64,000 nt of DNA, from NCBI RefSeq assembly GCF_003182475.1, contig NZ_QGTS01000009.1:1-64000 (forward strand). Reading direction: 5' to 3'. This DNA comes from Mangrovibacter plantisponsor. GTDB taxonomy: Bacteria; Pseudomonadota; Gammaproteobacteria; Enterobacterales; Enterobacteriaceae. The translations under genes and the position numbers were made by a program. The stretch's first letter is position 1, and each line of letters begins with the position of its first letter. This document shows, piece by piece, positions 56,490 through 64,000 of the stretch. Under the pieces are notes generated by a model. It saw only the letters and a program-made list of their open reading frames with translations. It ran no database searches and had not been told where the DNA came from.

Positions 56490-56608
56490 GCTAGTGCGTT
56501 AGCCCAGTAAATGGCGCACCACAGCCCGGCCAGCAACGCCAGTGCGCACACAATGCGCAGTAGTGAGGACAGCGTTAACAAGGAGTGGTGGCTTGCAGAA
56601 GAGTGCAT
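56486..56608 (-). CDS. Small 40-residue membrane protein leading the zinc ABC operon
   Basis: This short open frame encodes 40 residues, beginning MHSSASHHSLLTLSSLLRIV and ending CAIYWANALA. Three histidines lie in the first eight residues, and one hydrophobic segment spans about residues 17-38. The stop codon overlaps the ATPase start (ATGA), and a Zur-like palindrome lies 21 bp upstream of the start. No strong Shine-Dalgarno is present (weak caggcg). The position, the overlap and the membrane segment argue for a real gene. The function is unknown; it could be a metal-binding or transporter-associated peptide, or a leader that couples translation. Confidence 0.6.
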   Translation of the reverse strand: MHSSASHHSLLTLSSLLRIVCALALLAGLWCAIYWANALA

Positions 56609-56628
56609 TGTAAAAACGCCTGTAAATA

Positions 56629-56645
56629 ATGTTATAACATAACAT
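56629..56645 (-). promoter_or_regulatory. Zur-box-like palindrome before the zinc ABC operon
   Basis: ATGTTAT-AAC-ATAACAT is a perfect 7-bp inverted repeat with a 3-bp spacer and resembles the enterobacterial Zur box (GTTATA..TATAAC type). It lies 21 bp upstream of the 40-residue gene and 140 bp upstream of the ATPase, so it probably overlaps the promoter. Repression by zinc-loaded Zur is inferred. Confidence 0.78.
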
Positions 56646-56782
56646 AATTGCCGTTATAAAAAATGTGAAGCATTTTTGCTGAGAAATTGTGTCCGGGTAT
56701 TTCAGGTAACTCTTAACGGTGCTGGTCGGGAAAGTATCAATGCTGGATGACAGCAGAAATTCCCCTGTGGTTATGGGGAGGT

Positions 56783-56798
56783 TGTGAGCTGTTTCACA
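56783..56798 (+). promoter_or_regulatory. Perfect CRP palindrome before the galactoside operon
   Basis: TGTGAGCTGTTTCACA is a perfect TGTGA-N6-TCACA site. It lies 117 bp before the permease start and points to catabolite control. No clear -35 or -10 box could be fixed between it and the gene. Confidence 0.75.
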
Positions 56799-56914
56799 AC
56801 TCATAATCAGACAGCAGATTTTTACAGGTTTCCAGCGAAACTTTCCACCTTAATACTCTCGCCTCGTAGTAATTTTTGCAGTGCATTTTATCGATTACTG
56901 TACCGGGGTGTATC

Positions 56915-58147
56915 ATGGTTTCATTAAATAAAAACTATGTCATGAGCTGCCTGTTCTTTCTGTTTTTCTTCATTGGATGGGGGTGTTGTTATCCTTATCT
57001 GTCGTTGTGGTTAACAGAGAAAATTGGTGTTGATTACACAGATGTTGGTCTGGTGTACTCTTTTACCGCTATTGTGTCTGTTGCTGTTCAACCTTTCTTC
57101 GGATTTATTTCAGATAAGCTGGTTTACCGCAAAAATTTAATGTGGATGCTGGCGATTATTATTACGTTATTTGCGCCTTACTGGATTTATGTTTTCGCGC
57201 CATTATTAAAAGTAAATGTCATACTCGGTGCCCTTGCCGGAGGTATTTATATCGGCCTGGCGTATGGTGCTGGCTGCGGTGTATGTGAAGCTTATATAGA
57301 TAAAGTCAGTCGCGCCACTGGTTTTGAATTTGGTCGGGCACGTATGTTCGGTGGCTTTGGTGCGGCCATTGGCACCTTTATCGCCGGAAAACTGTTTGGT
57401 TTCGATGCCAACTATATTTTCTGGATGGCAAGTGTTGCCGGGGTATTTTTGTTATTTACAGTGTGGAAAACTCGGCCGGACCAGAATGAACAAGGGCAGG
57501 TAGTGCAGCCAGCGCGTTCACCTGTCAACCTGAATGATGCCATCACGCTGTTAAAGATGAGGAAATTCTGGTTCTTTGGTGCATATATGATTGGTGTTGG
57601 TGCTATTTATGAAACCTATGACCAGCAATTCGCTATTTATTACAGCCATTTCTTCGAAACCAAAGCGCGCGGCGCAGAAGTCTTCGGTTACCTGACTACC
57701 GGGCAAATTTTCCTGGATGCATTGGTGATGTTTTTTGCCCCATGGTTTGTTAACAAAATAGGCCCAAAAAATGCGTTGATATACTGTGGCATGATAATGA
57801 GTTTTCGTATTATTGGTTCTGCGTGGGCAATTGGGCCAGTTTCTATCAGCCTTATCAAATTGTTGCACGGCTTTGAAAGCTCAGTATTGCTGGTGGCCGC
57901 GCTTAAATATATTACGGCTAATTTTAACCCGCTGTTATCTGCAACAGTTTATTTAATAGGTTTCCAATTTTCGAAGAGCTTTAGTTCAATTTTTCTTTCA
58001 ACGGGTATTGGTCATATGTACCAACGCTACGGGTTCCAGGATAGTTATATCTTACTGGGAGGTATCGCGCTGTTCTTTACGCTGATGTCCGTAGTGACTT
58101 TGGACAAAGCACGAGCGTTTATTTCTGAGCCTGTTTTAGCTAAATAA
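56915..58147 (+). CDS. LacY-type oligosaccharide:H+ symporter
   Basis: This 410-residue major-facilitator permease belongs to the lactose/raffinose/sucrose symporter family. The start MVSLNKNYVMSCLFF at 56915 follows gggg. The frame from 56876 is not supported. Twelve hydrophobic segments are seen. By alignment with remembered LacY, Glu126 (CEAYIDK), Arg144 (FGRARMFG), Arg302 (SFRIIGS), His322 and Glu325 (LLHGFES) are kept, while the position of LacY Glu269 is Ala in HFFETKARGAEVFGY. The proton-coupling residues are therefore present, but the sugar site differs. It is the first gene of an operon with a GH42 galactosidase and an AraC-like regulator. Confidence 0.9.
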   Translation: MVSLNKNYVMSCLFFLFFFIGWGCCYPYLSLWLTEKIGVDYTDVGLVYSFTAIVSVAVQPFFGFISDKLVYRKNLMWMLAIIITLFAPYWIYVFAPLLKVNVILGALAGGIYIGLAYGAGCGVCEAYIDKVSRATGFEFGRARMFGGFGAAIGTFIAGKLFGFDANYIFWMASVAGVFLLFTVWKTRPDQNEQGQVVQPARSPVNLNDAITLLKMRKFWFFGAYMIGVGAIYETYDQQFAIYYSHFFETKARGAEVFGYLTTGQIFLDALVMFFAPWFVNKIGPKNALIYCGMIMSFRIIGSAWAIGPVSISLIKLLHGFESSVLLVAALKYITANFNPLLSATVYLIGFQFSKSFSSIFLSTGIGHMYQRYGFQDSYILLGGIALFFTLMSVVTLDKARAFISEPVLAK

Positions 58148-58164
58148 CCCCAGGAGGAGGCAGT

Positions 58165-60186
58165 ATGGCTGAATTATATTATGGTGTGGCGTATTACGAT
58201 GAATATATGCCGGAAGACCGCCTTGAAAAAGATATTGAAATGATGCTGGCGGCCGGAATTAACGTCGTCCGTATTGCTGAATCCACCTGGAGTACACTGG
58301 AACCGGCTGAAGGCACCTACAATTTCTACCATATTGACCGTGTTCTGGATGCCATGCATGCCGCAGAGATTGCGGTGATTATCGGGACGCCGACGTATGC
58401 CATTCCAGCCTGGCTTGCCAAAAAACACCCTGAAGTGATGGTAACGACGGTTCAGGGTACCCAGAAGTATGGCCCGCGCCAAATCATGGACATCGTCAAC
58501 CCGGTGTTTCGCCGTTATGCGGAAAATATCATCCGGGTTTTGATGGCGCATGTTTGTCAGCATCCGGCAGTTATTGGGTATCAACTGGATAATGAAACTA
58601 AGCACTATGACAACACCGGCCACTGGATGCAGTCCGGGTTTATTGAGTCGCTCAAGGTGCGCTACCCGGATATCAGCCAGTTTAACCATGACTTTGGCCT
58701 GGATTACTGGAGCAATCGCATTGATGACTGGGCTGACTTCCCTCCGGTGGAAAGCACCATTAATGCCAGCCTGGCTTGTGCTTTCTCTCAGTATCAACGC
58801 GAGCAAGTGACGGCTTATCTGGCCTGGCAGGGGGAGCTGGTGCGTGAGTACTGCAAGCCCGGCCAGTTTATTACTCATAACTTTGATTTTGAATGGCGCG
58901 GCTATTCATATGGGGTTCAGCCACGGGTGGATCATTTTGCTGCGGCCCGGGCGCTGACGGTTGCCGGGGTGGATATTTACCATCCCACCCAGGATCACCT
59001 GACAGGGCGCGAAATCGCCTTTGGCGGCGCAATAACTCGCGGAATTAAACAGGGTGCCAATTATTTCGTGCTGGAAACCCAGGCACAGGGCTTCCCTGAA
59101 TGGACTCCATACCCTGGGCAATTGCGGCTGCAGGCATTCAGCCATATTGCCCAGGGTGCGCGAATGGTTTCTTACTGGCACTGGCACTCTATCCACAACT
59201 CCTTTGAAACATACTGGAAAGGGTTATTGAGCCACGATTTCGCGCCCAACCCCACCTGGCGTGAAGCCTGTACCATTGGTAAAGACTTCGCGCAGTATGG
59301 TGAACAATTATCTGGCCTGTCAGCCCGCCATGATGTGGCTATTTTGATTAGCAATGAGGCTATGGATGCGCTGAATCACTTCCCTCCGGCAGACGGCAAA
59401 ACCAATGTCTGGAATGATATTTTCCGCCGTTTCCATGATGCTCTGTACGACAACAACGTGGGTGTGGACATTATTAATGATGTGGACGCTCAGTGCGATA
59501 AATACAAAGTAATGATTATTCCGGCACTTTACAGTGCGCCGGACGGCCTGTTGTCCCGGATTCACGCCTGGGTTGAACGTGGCGGTCGTGCGGTTATTAG
59601 TTTTAAATCAGGTTTCAGTGATGAGAACGTGAAAGTTCGTAGCACACCACAACCCGGCGGCCTGCGTGATGTGTGCGGCGTAACCTATAACCAGTTCACG
59701 CGCCCGGATTCCCTGCAAGTAGATGCCAGTGCCATTGGGTTACCGGACACCGAGGCAGAGCTGTGGGCAGAATTACTGACGCCAGACCCGGAAACAGAAG
59801 TTATGACACGCTACCATCACCCTGCCTGGGGGCAATATGCGGCAGTCACACGGGCTCATTATGGTAAAGGGCAGGCTATGTATGTTGGTTTTTTGCCGGA
59901 AAAAGCGTGGTTATATGGTTTGTTTTCGCAATTTACTGCCGATCTCCGGTTATCGTCGCAGGCTGCAGATGCGAGTTTCCCTGTCATTGTGCGGCGGCTT
60001 TACCAGGCCGACGGGCAGGAAAGGGTGTTTATCTTTAATTATTCCCCAACACCGCAAAACTTGCCTGCACCCGTGAATGGTGTTCAGGTACTCCAGCAAG
60101 GCCGGGTTAGCCGGGGCACGCCCCTTATACTGGCTCCCTGGGATACAGTAATTATTGCTTCTGACCTGGAACAGGAGGAGGCATAA
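58165..60186 (+). CDS. GH42 family beta-galactosidase
   Basis: This 673-residue glycoside hydrolase of family 42 has the usual plan: a TIM barrel (about 1-380), a trimerisation domain (about 390-600) and a small C-terminal beta domain. The acid/base Glu144 is in YQLDNETKHYD and the nucleophile Glu304 is in NYFVLETQAQG. There is no signal peptide, so it acts in the cytoplasm on sugars brought in by the permease. GH42 enzymes split beta-galactosides and often galactan-derived or arabinopyranosyl oligosaccharides. The ATG follows an ideal aggagg Shine-Dalgarno, 17 bp after the permease stop. Confidence 0.95.
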   Translation: MAELYYGVAYYDEYMPEDRLEKDIEMMLAAGINVVRIAESTWSTLEPAEGTYNFYHIDRVLDAMHAAEIAVIIGTPTYAIPAWLAKKHPEVMVTTVQGTQKYGPRQIMDIVNPVFRRYAENIIRVLMAHVCQHPAVIGYQLDNETKHYDNTGHWMQSGFIESLKVRYPDISQFNHDFGLDYWSNRIDDWADFPPVESTINASLACAFSQYQREQVTAYLAWQGELVREYCKPGQFITHNFDFEWRGYSYGVQPRVDHFAAARALTVAGVDIYHPTQDHLTGREIAFGGAITRGIKQGANYFVLETQAQGFPEWTPYPGQLRLQAFSHIAQGARMVSYWHWHSIHNSFETYWKGLLSHDFAPNPTWREACTIGKDFAQYGEQLSGLSARHDVAILISNEAMDALNHFPPADGKTNVWNDIFRRFHDALYDNNVGVDIINDVDAQCDKYKVMIIPALYSAPDGLLSRIHAWVERGGRAVISFKSGFSDENVKVRSTPQPGGLRDVCGVTYNQFTRPDSLQVDASAIGLPDTEAELWAELLTPDPETEVMTRYHHPAWGQYAAVTRAHYGKGQAMYVGFLPEKAWLYGLFSQFTADLRLSSQAADASFPVIVRRLYQADGQERVFIFNYSPTPQNLPAPVNGVQVLQQGRVSRGTPLILAPWDTVIIASDLEQEEA

Positions 60187-60197
60187 AGGAGATGGAT

Positions 60198-61079
60198 ATG
60201 CCACTGGATATGAACGACCTGGTAAACTTTTCTCCCCTGATGAAGAGTTTTACGTTTAATGCGTATCTGGTGTCGGGGTATACCCCCATATCCCGTGGTG
60301 GGCGGCTTGATTATTACATCAACCGCCCGCAAGGCATGAAAGGTTACATCATTAACCTTACGTTACGTGGAGCCGGGCGGGTTAAAGCAGGTGAGGGGTA
60401 TATTACCTGCCAGGAAGGGGAGTTAGTGCTGTTTCCCCCTGGAATACCACACCACTACGGGCGTGCTGAATCCCATGATTTTTGGGACCATTTATGGATC
60501 TATTTTATGCCCCGCCCTTACTGGCTGGACTGGCTGCGCTGGGATAACACCCATCAGAATATTGGCCGGACACAGTGTGAGACACCAGAAATACAGGAAG
60601 GGTTAAAGGCACTGTTTTCCGAGGTTATTCACCATAACAGCGATGATGCCCCGTTGTCTGAAGCGCTGGCAATGAATGCCCTTGAACGCCTGATTCTGCA
60701 TTGCTTCCAGATGCAGCCGCAAAGTAACCGCCATAATGTCGACCCACGTATTAATGCACTGTGCGACTATCTGAATAACAATATTGCTGATGAAATGACC
60801 GTAGATGCGTTAGCGAAGATGGTATTTCTGTCTCCTTCCCGTCTGGCGCATCTGTTCCGCAGTGAAATGGGAGAGACCATCTTTTCATGGCGTGAGAAAC
60901 AGCGTGTTAACCGTGCCAGAGCTTTAATGCAAAGCACGGAGCTATCGGTAAGCAATATTGCCGAGGCGGTAGGGTACAGTGATGCAATGTATTTTTCGCG
61001 TATTTTCAGGCGCCACAATGGCGTGGCGCCGCGTGAGTATAAAAAGCGTTATGGTGTACTGCATGGCATGGTGAAATGA
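60198..61079 (+). CDS. AraC-family regulator closely related to AraC
   Basis: This 293-residue regulator uses the ATG at 60198, which is 6 bp after aaggag; an ATG at 60192 touches the Shine-Dalgarno. The N-terminal cupin domain (about 15-165) is strikingly like E. coli AraC: GYTPISRGGRLDYYINRPQGMKGYIINLTLRG, LFPPGIPHHYGR and HLWIYFMPRPYWLDWL. Residues matching the arabinose pocket (Thr, Arg of NRP, HHYGR, His-x-Trp) appear kept. Two helix-turn-helix units follow (VDALAKMVFLSPSRLAHLFRSEMG and VSNIAEAVGYSDAMYFSRIFRRHNG). It closes the permease-galactosidase operon and is likely its activator. Confidence 0.9.
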   Translation: MPLDMNDLVNFSPLMKSFTFNAYLVSGYTPISRGGRLDYYINRPQGMKGYIINLTLRGAGRVKAGEGYITCQEGELVLFPPGIPHHYGRAESHDFWDHLWIYFMPRPYWLDWLRWDNTHQNIGRTQCETPEIQEGLKALFSEVIHHNSDDAPLSEALAMNALERLILHCFQMQPQSNRHNVDPRINALCDYLNNNIADEMTVDALAKMVFLSPSRLAHLFRSEMGETIFSWREKQRVNRARALMQSTELSVSNIAEAVGYSDAMYFSRIFRRHNGVAPREYKKRYGVLHGMVK

Positions 61080-61100
61080 GGCCTGCTCACCGTAACCTGG

Positions 61101-61520
61101 TTAATCAAACGCATCATGAATAATTTCTGCAACAATGGCTGTGCTTATCACAACAGACACTAAATCATTTCCCACAATGCGCCATTCCCGCCCCGGGTAA
61201 TAAGGCAACAAACGCCCCAGGTCGCCCGGAATAGCTTTTTTGGCAATCCCCGGCGGTAAAGGCTGCCCACGCACCAGTTTTTTGGCTATCCCCGGTGGCA
61301 GGGGTTTATACCCGGTGTACCCCATATGTTTTGCTTTCAGGCGGAAATCGCCCCAGTCGATATCTTTATCTTGTTTATTGTTGCCGTGGTTATTTCCCTG
61401 GCTGTGTTTGGCTTTGTCTGGTTTATGCCCGTTGCCATTATTGGCAAGAACGGCAGCAGGAAGTGATGCCAGGCTTATGGCGAGTAGTGCGTTTATCCAG
61501 AAGGTATGACGGTGACGCAT
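61101..61520 (-). CDS. CigR/RcnB-family periplasmic protein
   Basis: This 139-residue exported protein of the RcnB/CigR type has a signal peptide (MRHRHTFWINALLAISLASL, cleaved near AVLA). A low-complexity stretch rich in Asn, Gly, His and Lys follows (about 29-55). Two copies of the motif PLPPGIAKK occur in tandem (about 75-100), and the C-terminus GREWRIVGNDLVSVVISTAIVAEIIHDAF is the family signature. In Salmonella CigR is an anti-virulence inner-membrane regulator. Here no effector genes are nearby. The ATG at 61520 follows aaggag. It converges on the AraC-like gene. Confidence 0.88.
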   Translation of the reverse strand: MRHRHTFWINALLAISLASLPAAVLANNGNGHKPDKAKHSQGNNHGNNKQDKDIDWGDFRLKAKHMGYTGYKPLPPGIAKKLVRGQPLPPGIAKKAIPGDLGRLLPYYPGREWRIVGNDLVSVVISTAIVAEIIHDAFD

Positions 61521-61788
61521 AATAATTCTCCTTGTTAGCGCATCGCTGTACACGCAGCTTATGGTGGTGCATAAGCCAAAGTATAAACCTGGCGGGTAAA
61601 TATCGCGGCAAAATGCACTATTTGCCTGGCGCGGCTACGGGTATTGGCATTGCCTGTTCCCTCCACGTTGCCCCACTGTGGCCTGGACTGTATAATCCGT
61701 AGCCCATTTTTACGCCAGCCTGCTCCGGTGTGCAGGTTGGTGGTGGGGTTACTGTTATTTACCGCTACTTTTCATAAAGGTTGTTTCT

Positions 61789-62772
61789 ATGTGCTCAGCG
61801 TATTCAGCGTCGCGTTTCTCCATTGCCCCCATGCTGGACTGGACTGACCGCCATTGCCGCTATTTTTTGCGCCAGCTGTCACGCCATACGCTGCTGTACA
61901 CCGAAATGGTGACAACCGGGGCGATTATTCACGGCAAAGGCGATTACCTGGCTTACAGCGAAGAAGAGCACCCGGTTGCGTTACAACTCGGGGGGAGCGA
62001 CCCGGCTGCCCTGGCGCAGTGTGCGAAACTGGCTGAGCAACGTGGTTATGATGAAGTAAACCTTAATGTGGGTTGCCCGTCTGACCGGGTGCAAAACGGG
62101 CGCTTTGGTGCGTGCCTGATGGGGGAAGCGCAACTGGTGGCGGATTGCGTTAAAGCAATGCGCGATGTGGTGTCGATTCCGGTTACAGTGAAAACCCGTA
62201 TTGGCATTGATGACCAGGACAGCTATGAATTCCTGTGTGATTTTGTGCAAACTGTTTCCCAACAGGGTGGATGTGACATGTTTATTATTCACGCCCGTAA
62301 AGCCTGGTTGTCTGGCTTAAGCCCGAAAGAGAACCGCGAAATTCCGCCTCTTGATTACCCCCGGGTATGGCAACTGAAGCGTGATTTCCCACACCTGACA
62401 ATGTCGATTAATGGCGGCGTGAAAACGCTGGAAGAAGCGAAACAGCATTTGGAACATATGGATGGCGTGATGGTGGGGCGTGAGGCCTACCAAAATCCGG
62501 GCCTACTGGCGTCTGTTGACCGCGAGATTTTTGGCGACACCACTGCCAGCCCGTCCCCGGCTGATGTTGTGCGGGCTATGTACCCGTATATTGAGCGGGA
62601 ACTGAGCCAGGGTGCTTACCTGGGCCATATCACCCGCCATATGCTGGGTTTATTCCAGAGCGTGCCTGGTGCCCGCCAGTGGCGTCGTTACTTGAGTGAA
62701 AATGCCCATAAACCTGGCGCAGATATTCAGGTTCTGGAGACCGCGCTGAGCAAAGTGGCACGTGTTGATTAA
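61789..62772 (+). CDS. dusA: tRNA-dihydrouridine synthase A
   Basis: DusA reduces uridines 20 and 20a in tRNA to dihydrouridine using FMN and NADPH. It has 327 residues from the ATG at 61789. E. coli DusA has a longer, unrelated N-terminal tail, so only the first few residues are uncertain. The start of the barrel is [19 protein letters not shown]. The tRNA-site signature [22 protein letters not shown] carries the catalytic Cys109. The FMN phosphate site is in [13 protein letters not shown] and [14 protein letters not shown]. It is followed by a terminator and pspG, as in E. coli. The 5' end of dusA is a known phage and island integration site; no integrase is seen here. Confidence 0.97.
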   Translation: MCSAYSASRFSIAPMLDWTDRHCRYFLRQLSRHTLLYTEMVTTGAIIHGKGDYLAYSEEEHPVALQLGGSDPAALAQCAKLAEQRGYDEVNLNVGCPSDRVQNGRFGACLMGEAQLVADCVKAMRDVVSIPVTVKTRIGIDDQDSYEFLCDFVQTVSQQGGCDMFIIHARKAWLSGLSPKENREIPPLDYPRVWQLKRDFPHLTMSINGGVKTLEEAKQHLEHMDGVMVGREAYQNPGLLASVDREIFGDTTASPSPADVVRAMYPYIERELSQGAYLGHITRHMLGLFQSVPGARQWRRYLSENAHKPGADIQVLETALSKVARVD

Positions 62773-62802
62773 ATTGACGCAATAATCGTTAAATTCACTA
62801 TG

Positions 62803-62828
62803 CCCCGGCCTGTGCGCTGGGGTTTTTT
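62803..62828 (+). terminator. dusA terminator
   Basis: A 7-bp stem, ccccggc with gctgggg (one G-T pair) around a 6-nt loop, is followed by six T residues. It lies 30 bp after dusA. Confidence 0.88.
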
Positions 62829-62853
62829 GTTTCAAAATCATGTGATTATATTC

Positions 62854-62869
62854 TGGCATGGTTCTTGTA
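62854..62869 (+). promoter_or_regulatory. Sigma-54 promoter of pspG
   Basis: tggcat-ggttc-ttgta matches the -24/-12 consensus of sigma-54 promoters (TGGCAC-N5-TTGCA) closely. It lies about 33 bp before the pspG start codon, and the predicted start site is near 62881. In E. coli pspG is driven by sigma-54 with the PspF activator and IHF. Confidence 0.85.
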
Positions 62870-62901
62870 ATACCTCTGATTATTACCTGGAGGTACTGAC
62901 G

Positions 62902-63147
62902 ATGCTGGAACTATTATTTGTGCTGGGATTTTTTATTATGCTGCTGGTGACTGGTGTGTCGCTGGTGGGGGTTTTTGTTGCGCTGCTGGTGGCTGTGGGC
63001 GTGATGTTTTTTGGCGGGCTGCTGGTGTTAATGCTCAAAATGTTGCCCTGGTTACTACTGGCTATTGTCGCTGTGTGGGTTATCCGGGCTATAAATAATG
63101 GCAACAATACCCAATCACGCTCACATTATCGCCGTGATATGCGTTGA
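62902..63147 (+). CDS. pspG: Envelope stress protein PspG
   Basis: PspG is a small inner-membrane member of the phage-shock-protein response to membrane damage. The ATG at 62902 (MLELLFVLGFFIMLLVTGVS) follows ggaggt by 7 bp and gives 81 residues (80 in E. coli). Two or three hydrophobic segments cover residues 3-65, ending LLLAIVAVWVIRAI, with a basic C-terminal tail. A longer frame from 62800 runs through the sigma-54 promoter and is rejected. Promoter spacing supports this start. Confidence 0.95.
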   Translation: MLELLFVLGFFIMLLVTGVSLVGVFVALLVAVGVMFFGGLLVLMLKMLPWLLLAIVAVWVIRAINNGNNTQSRSHYRRDMR

Positions 63148-63302
63148 TATGACAGGTTGTTTGAGCGGCTGATCACAACCCTGGAACTTTTTTACAACTT
63201 TTCCGTTAACAACATATTATTTACTTATTAAATCTGTCACTATGCTTTCGCTATCTACCAAATTCATCGCAGCTGTACCCTACAAATTCAGCGCGAACTA
63301 TA

Positions 63303-63330
63303 AAAATGAAGGGCTTCCTGCGGGAAGCCC
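63303..63330 (-). terminator. qor terminator
   Basis: A perfect 8-bp stem, gggcttcc with ggaagccc around a 4-nt loop, has a T run on the minus-strand side (ttcattttta). It lies about 30 bp after the qor stop codon and may also stop pspG transcripts. Confidence 0.8.
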
Positions 63331-63360
63331 TAATCATTTGTATTTTTACCATTTTCTTTG

Positions 63361-64000
63361 TCAGGGAATTAACAGGCTTGAGCCCTGAGTCTGGCGGCTT
63401 TCCAAAACCTTATGCGCATGGGCAGCATCTGCCAGAGCAAATTTCTGCGCTTCCTCCACCTGGACTTTAATCACGCCGCTGGCAATCAGCGAGAACAGTT
63501 CACTGCTCGCTTCCTGCAATTCTTCACGGTTAGTAACATAACCATTAAGTGAAGGGCGGGTTACATACAGCGAACCTTTCTGGTTGAGGATACCAAGATT
63601 TACACCTGTGACCGGCCCGGAAGCATTACCGAAACTAACCATCAAACCCCGGCGCTGCAGGCAATCAAGTGAAGATTCCCAGGTGTCTTTACCAACCGAA
63701 TCATACACAACTGGCAATTTTTTCCCGCCAGTTAACGTGCGAACCCGCCCGGCAATATCCTCTTCACGGTAGTTGATGGTGGCCCAGGCTCCGGCCTGCA
63801 TAGCCCGCTCAGCTTTCTGTGCTGAACCCACCGTACCAATCAGTTTTGCCCCCAGCGCTTTAGCCCACTGGCAGGCAATCAGCCCAACACCACCTGCCGC
63901 AGCGTGGAATAAAAACATTTCACTGGGTTTGATTTCATAGGTTTTACGCAACAGGTAGAACACGGTCAGCCCTTTGAGGAAAGACGCGGCTGCCTGCTCA
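63361..64000 (-). CDS. qor: NADPH:quinone oxidoreductase Qor (partial, 3' part)
   Basis: The gene enters from the right edge, so its N-terminal part is missing. About 213 C-terminal codons are present. The frame continues open to 64000, where it reads EQAAASFLKGLTVFYLLRKTYEIK-like residues that match E. coli Qor. The NADPH-binding motif HAAAGGVGLIACQWAKALGAKLIG and the C-terminus ESRQTQGSSLLIP are clear. Qor is a zinc-less medium-chain dehydrogenase acting on quinones in the cytoplasm. A methionine at 63963 is internal, not the start. Confidence 0.96.
   Translation of the reverse strand, partial: EQAAASFLKGLTVFYLLRKTYEIKPSEMFLFHAAAGGVGLIACQWAKALGAKLIGTVGSAQKAERAMQAGAWATINYREEDIAGRVRTLTGGKKLPVVYDSVGKDTWESSLDCLQRRGLMVSFGNASGPVTGVNLGILNQKGSLYVTRPSLNGYVTNREELQEASSELFSLIASGVIKVQVEEAQKFALADAAHAHKVLESRQTQGSSLLIP

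Noticed and set aside
61521-61788. Possible attachment site or small gene before dusA
   Set aside because: dusA is a known integration hotspot, but I see no direct repeat or integrase, and no open frame with a start signal in this gap.

Overview
The window is chromosomal DNA from a member of the Enterobacteriaceae. Its gene order follows the Escherichia coli rrnE-metA-aceBAK-iclR-metH-lysC-pgi-yjbEFGH-mal-ubi-plsB-lexA-zur-dusA-pspG-qor segment closely, and the proteins are near-identical in length and motifs to their E. coli counterparts. It is not E. coli: several genes I recall at these E. coli positions (pepE, rluF, xylE, yjbL, yjbM) are absent, and at least five accessory blocks sit in their place. 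All coordinates, translations and motif positions were read by eye. Family assignments rest on remembered sequences, not on a search.

Layout. 1-576: the 3' end of an rrn operon (23S end, 5S, tRNA-Thr(GGT), 5S, terminator). 872-11765: metA with four met boxes, the glyoxylate-shunt operon aceBAK, its repressor iclR (matching IclR operators at aceB and iclR), and metH. 11822-15028: accessory block 1, a metallo-beta-lactamase-fold hydrolase and an amidase divergent from a LysR regulator. 15187-19704: yjbB, panS and lysC with a lysine riboswitch. 19886-24612: accessory block 2, kduI, a complete TRAP transporter and an IclR-type regulator, which looks like a hexuronate uptake and isomerisation cassette. 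24871-30774: pgi and the exopolysaccharide operon yjbEFGH, preceded by a perfect CRP palindrome.

30761-34690: accessory block 3, a GNAT acetyltransferase, a chemoreceptor with altered hairpin-tip residues paired with a secreted PDC/Cache-like protein, an AT-rich spacer and an Asp/Glu racemase-like gene. 34834-42994: psiE and the maltose regulon (malGFE divergent from malK-lamB-malM). 43124-49771: ubiCA, plsB, dgkA, lexA with two SOS boxes, and dinF.

49772-50541 carries no credible gene. It holds degenerate short repeats around two diverged, inverted copies of a GC-rich structured module, one followed by a Rho-independent terminator. This is the least explained DNA in the window. 50542-51363: accessory DUF1330 and OhrR-like MarR genes. 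51653-52432: yjbJ and zur. 52752-61520: accessory block 5, with a TraF-like outer-membrane barrel, a zinc-type ABC operon next to zur that is led by an unannotated 40-residue membrane protein and a perfect Zur-box-like palindrome, a LacY-type permease, GH42 beta-galactosidase and AraC-like regulator operon behind a perfect CRP palindrome, and a CigR/RcnB-like protein. 61789-64000: dusA, sigma-54-type pspG and the 3' part of qor.

Together the window covers acetate and uronate carbon use, methionine and lysine synthesis, maltose and galactoside uptake, envelope and ubiquinone synthesis, SOS control and zinc homeostasis.
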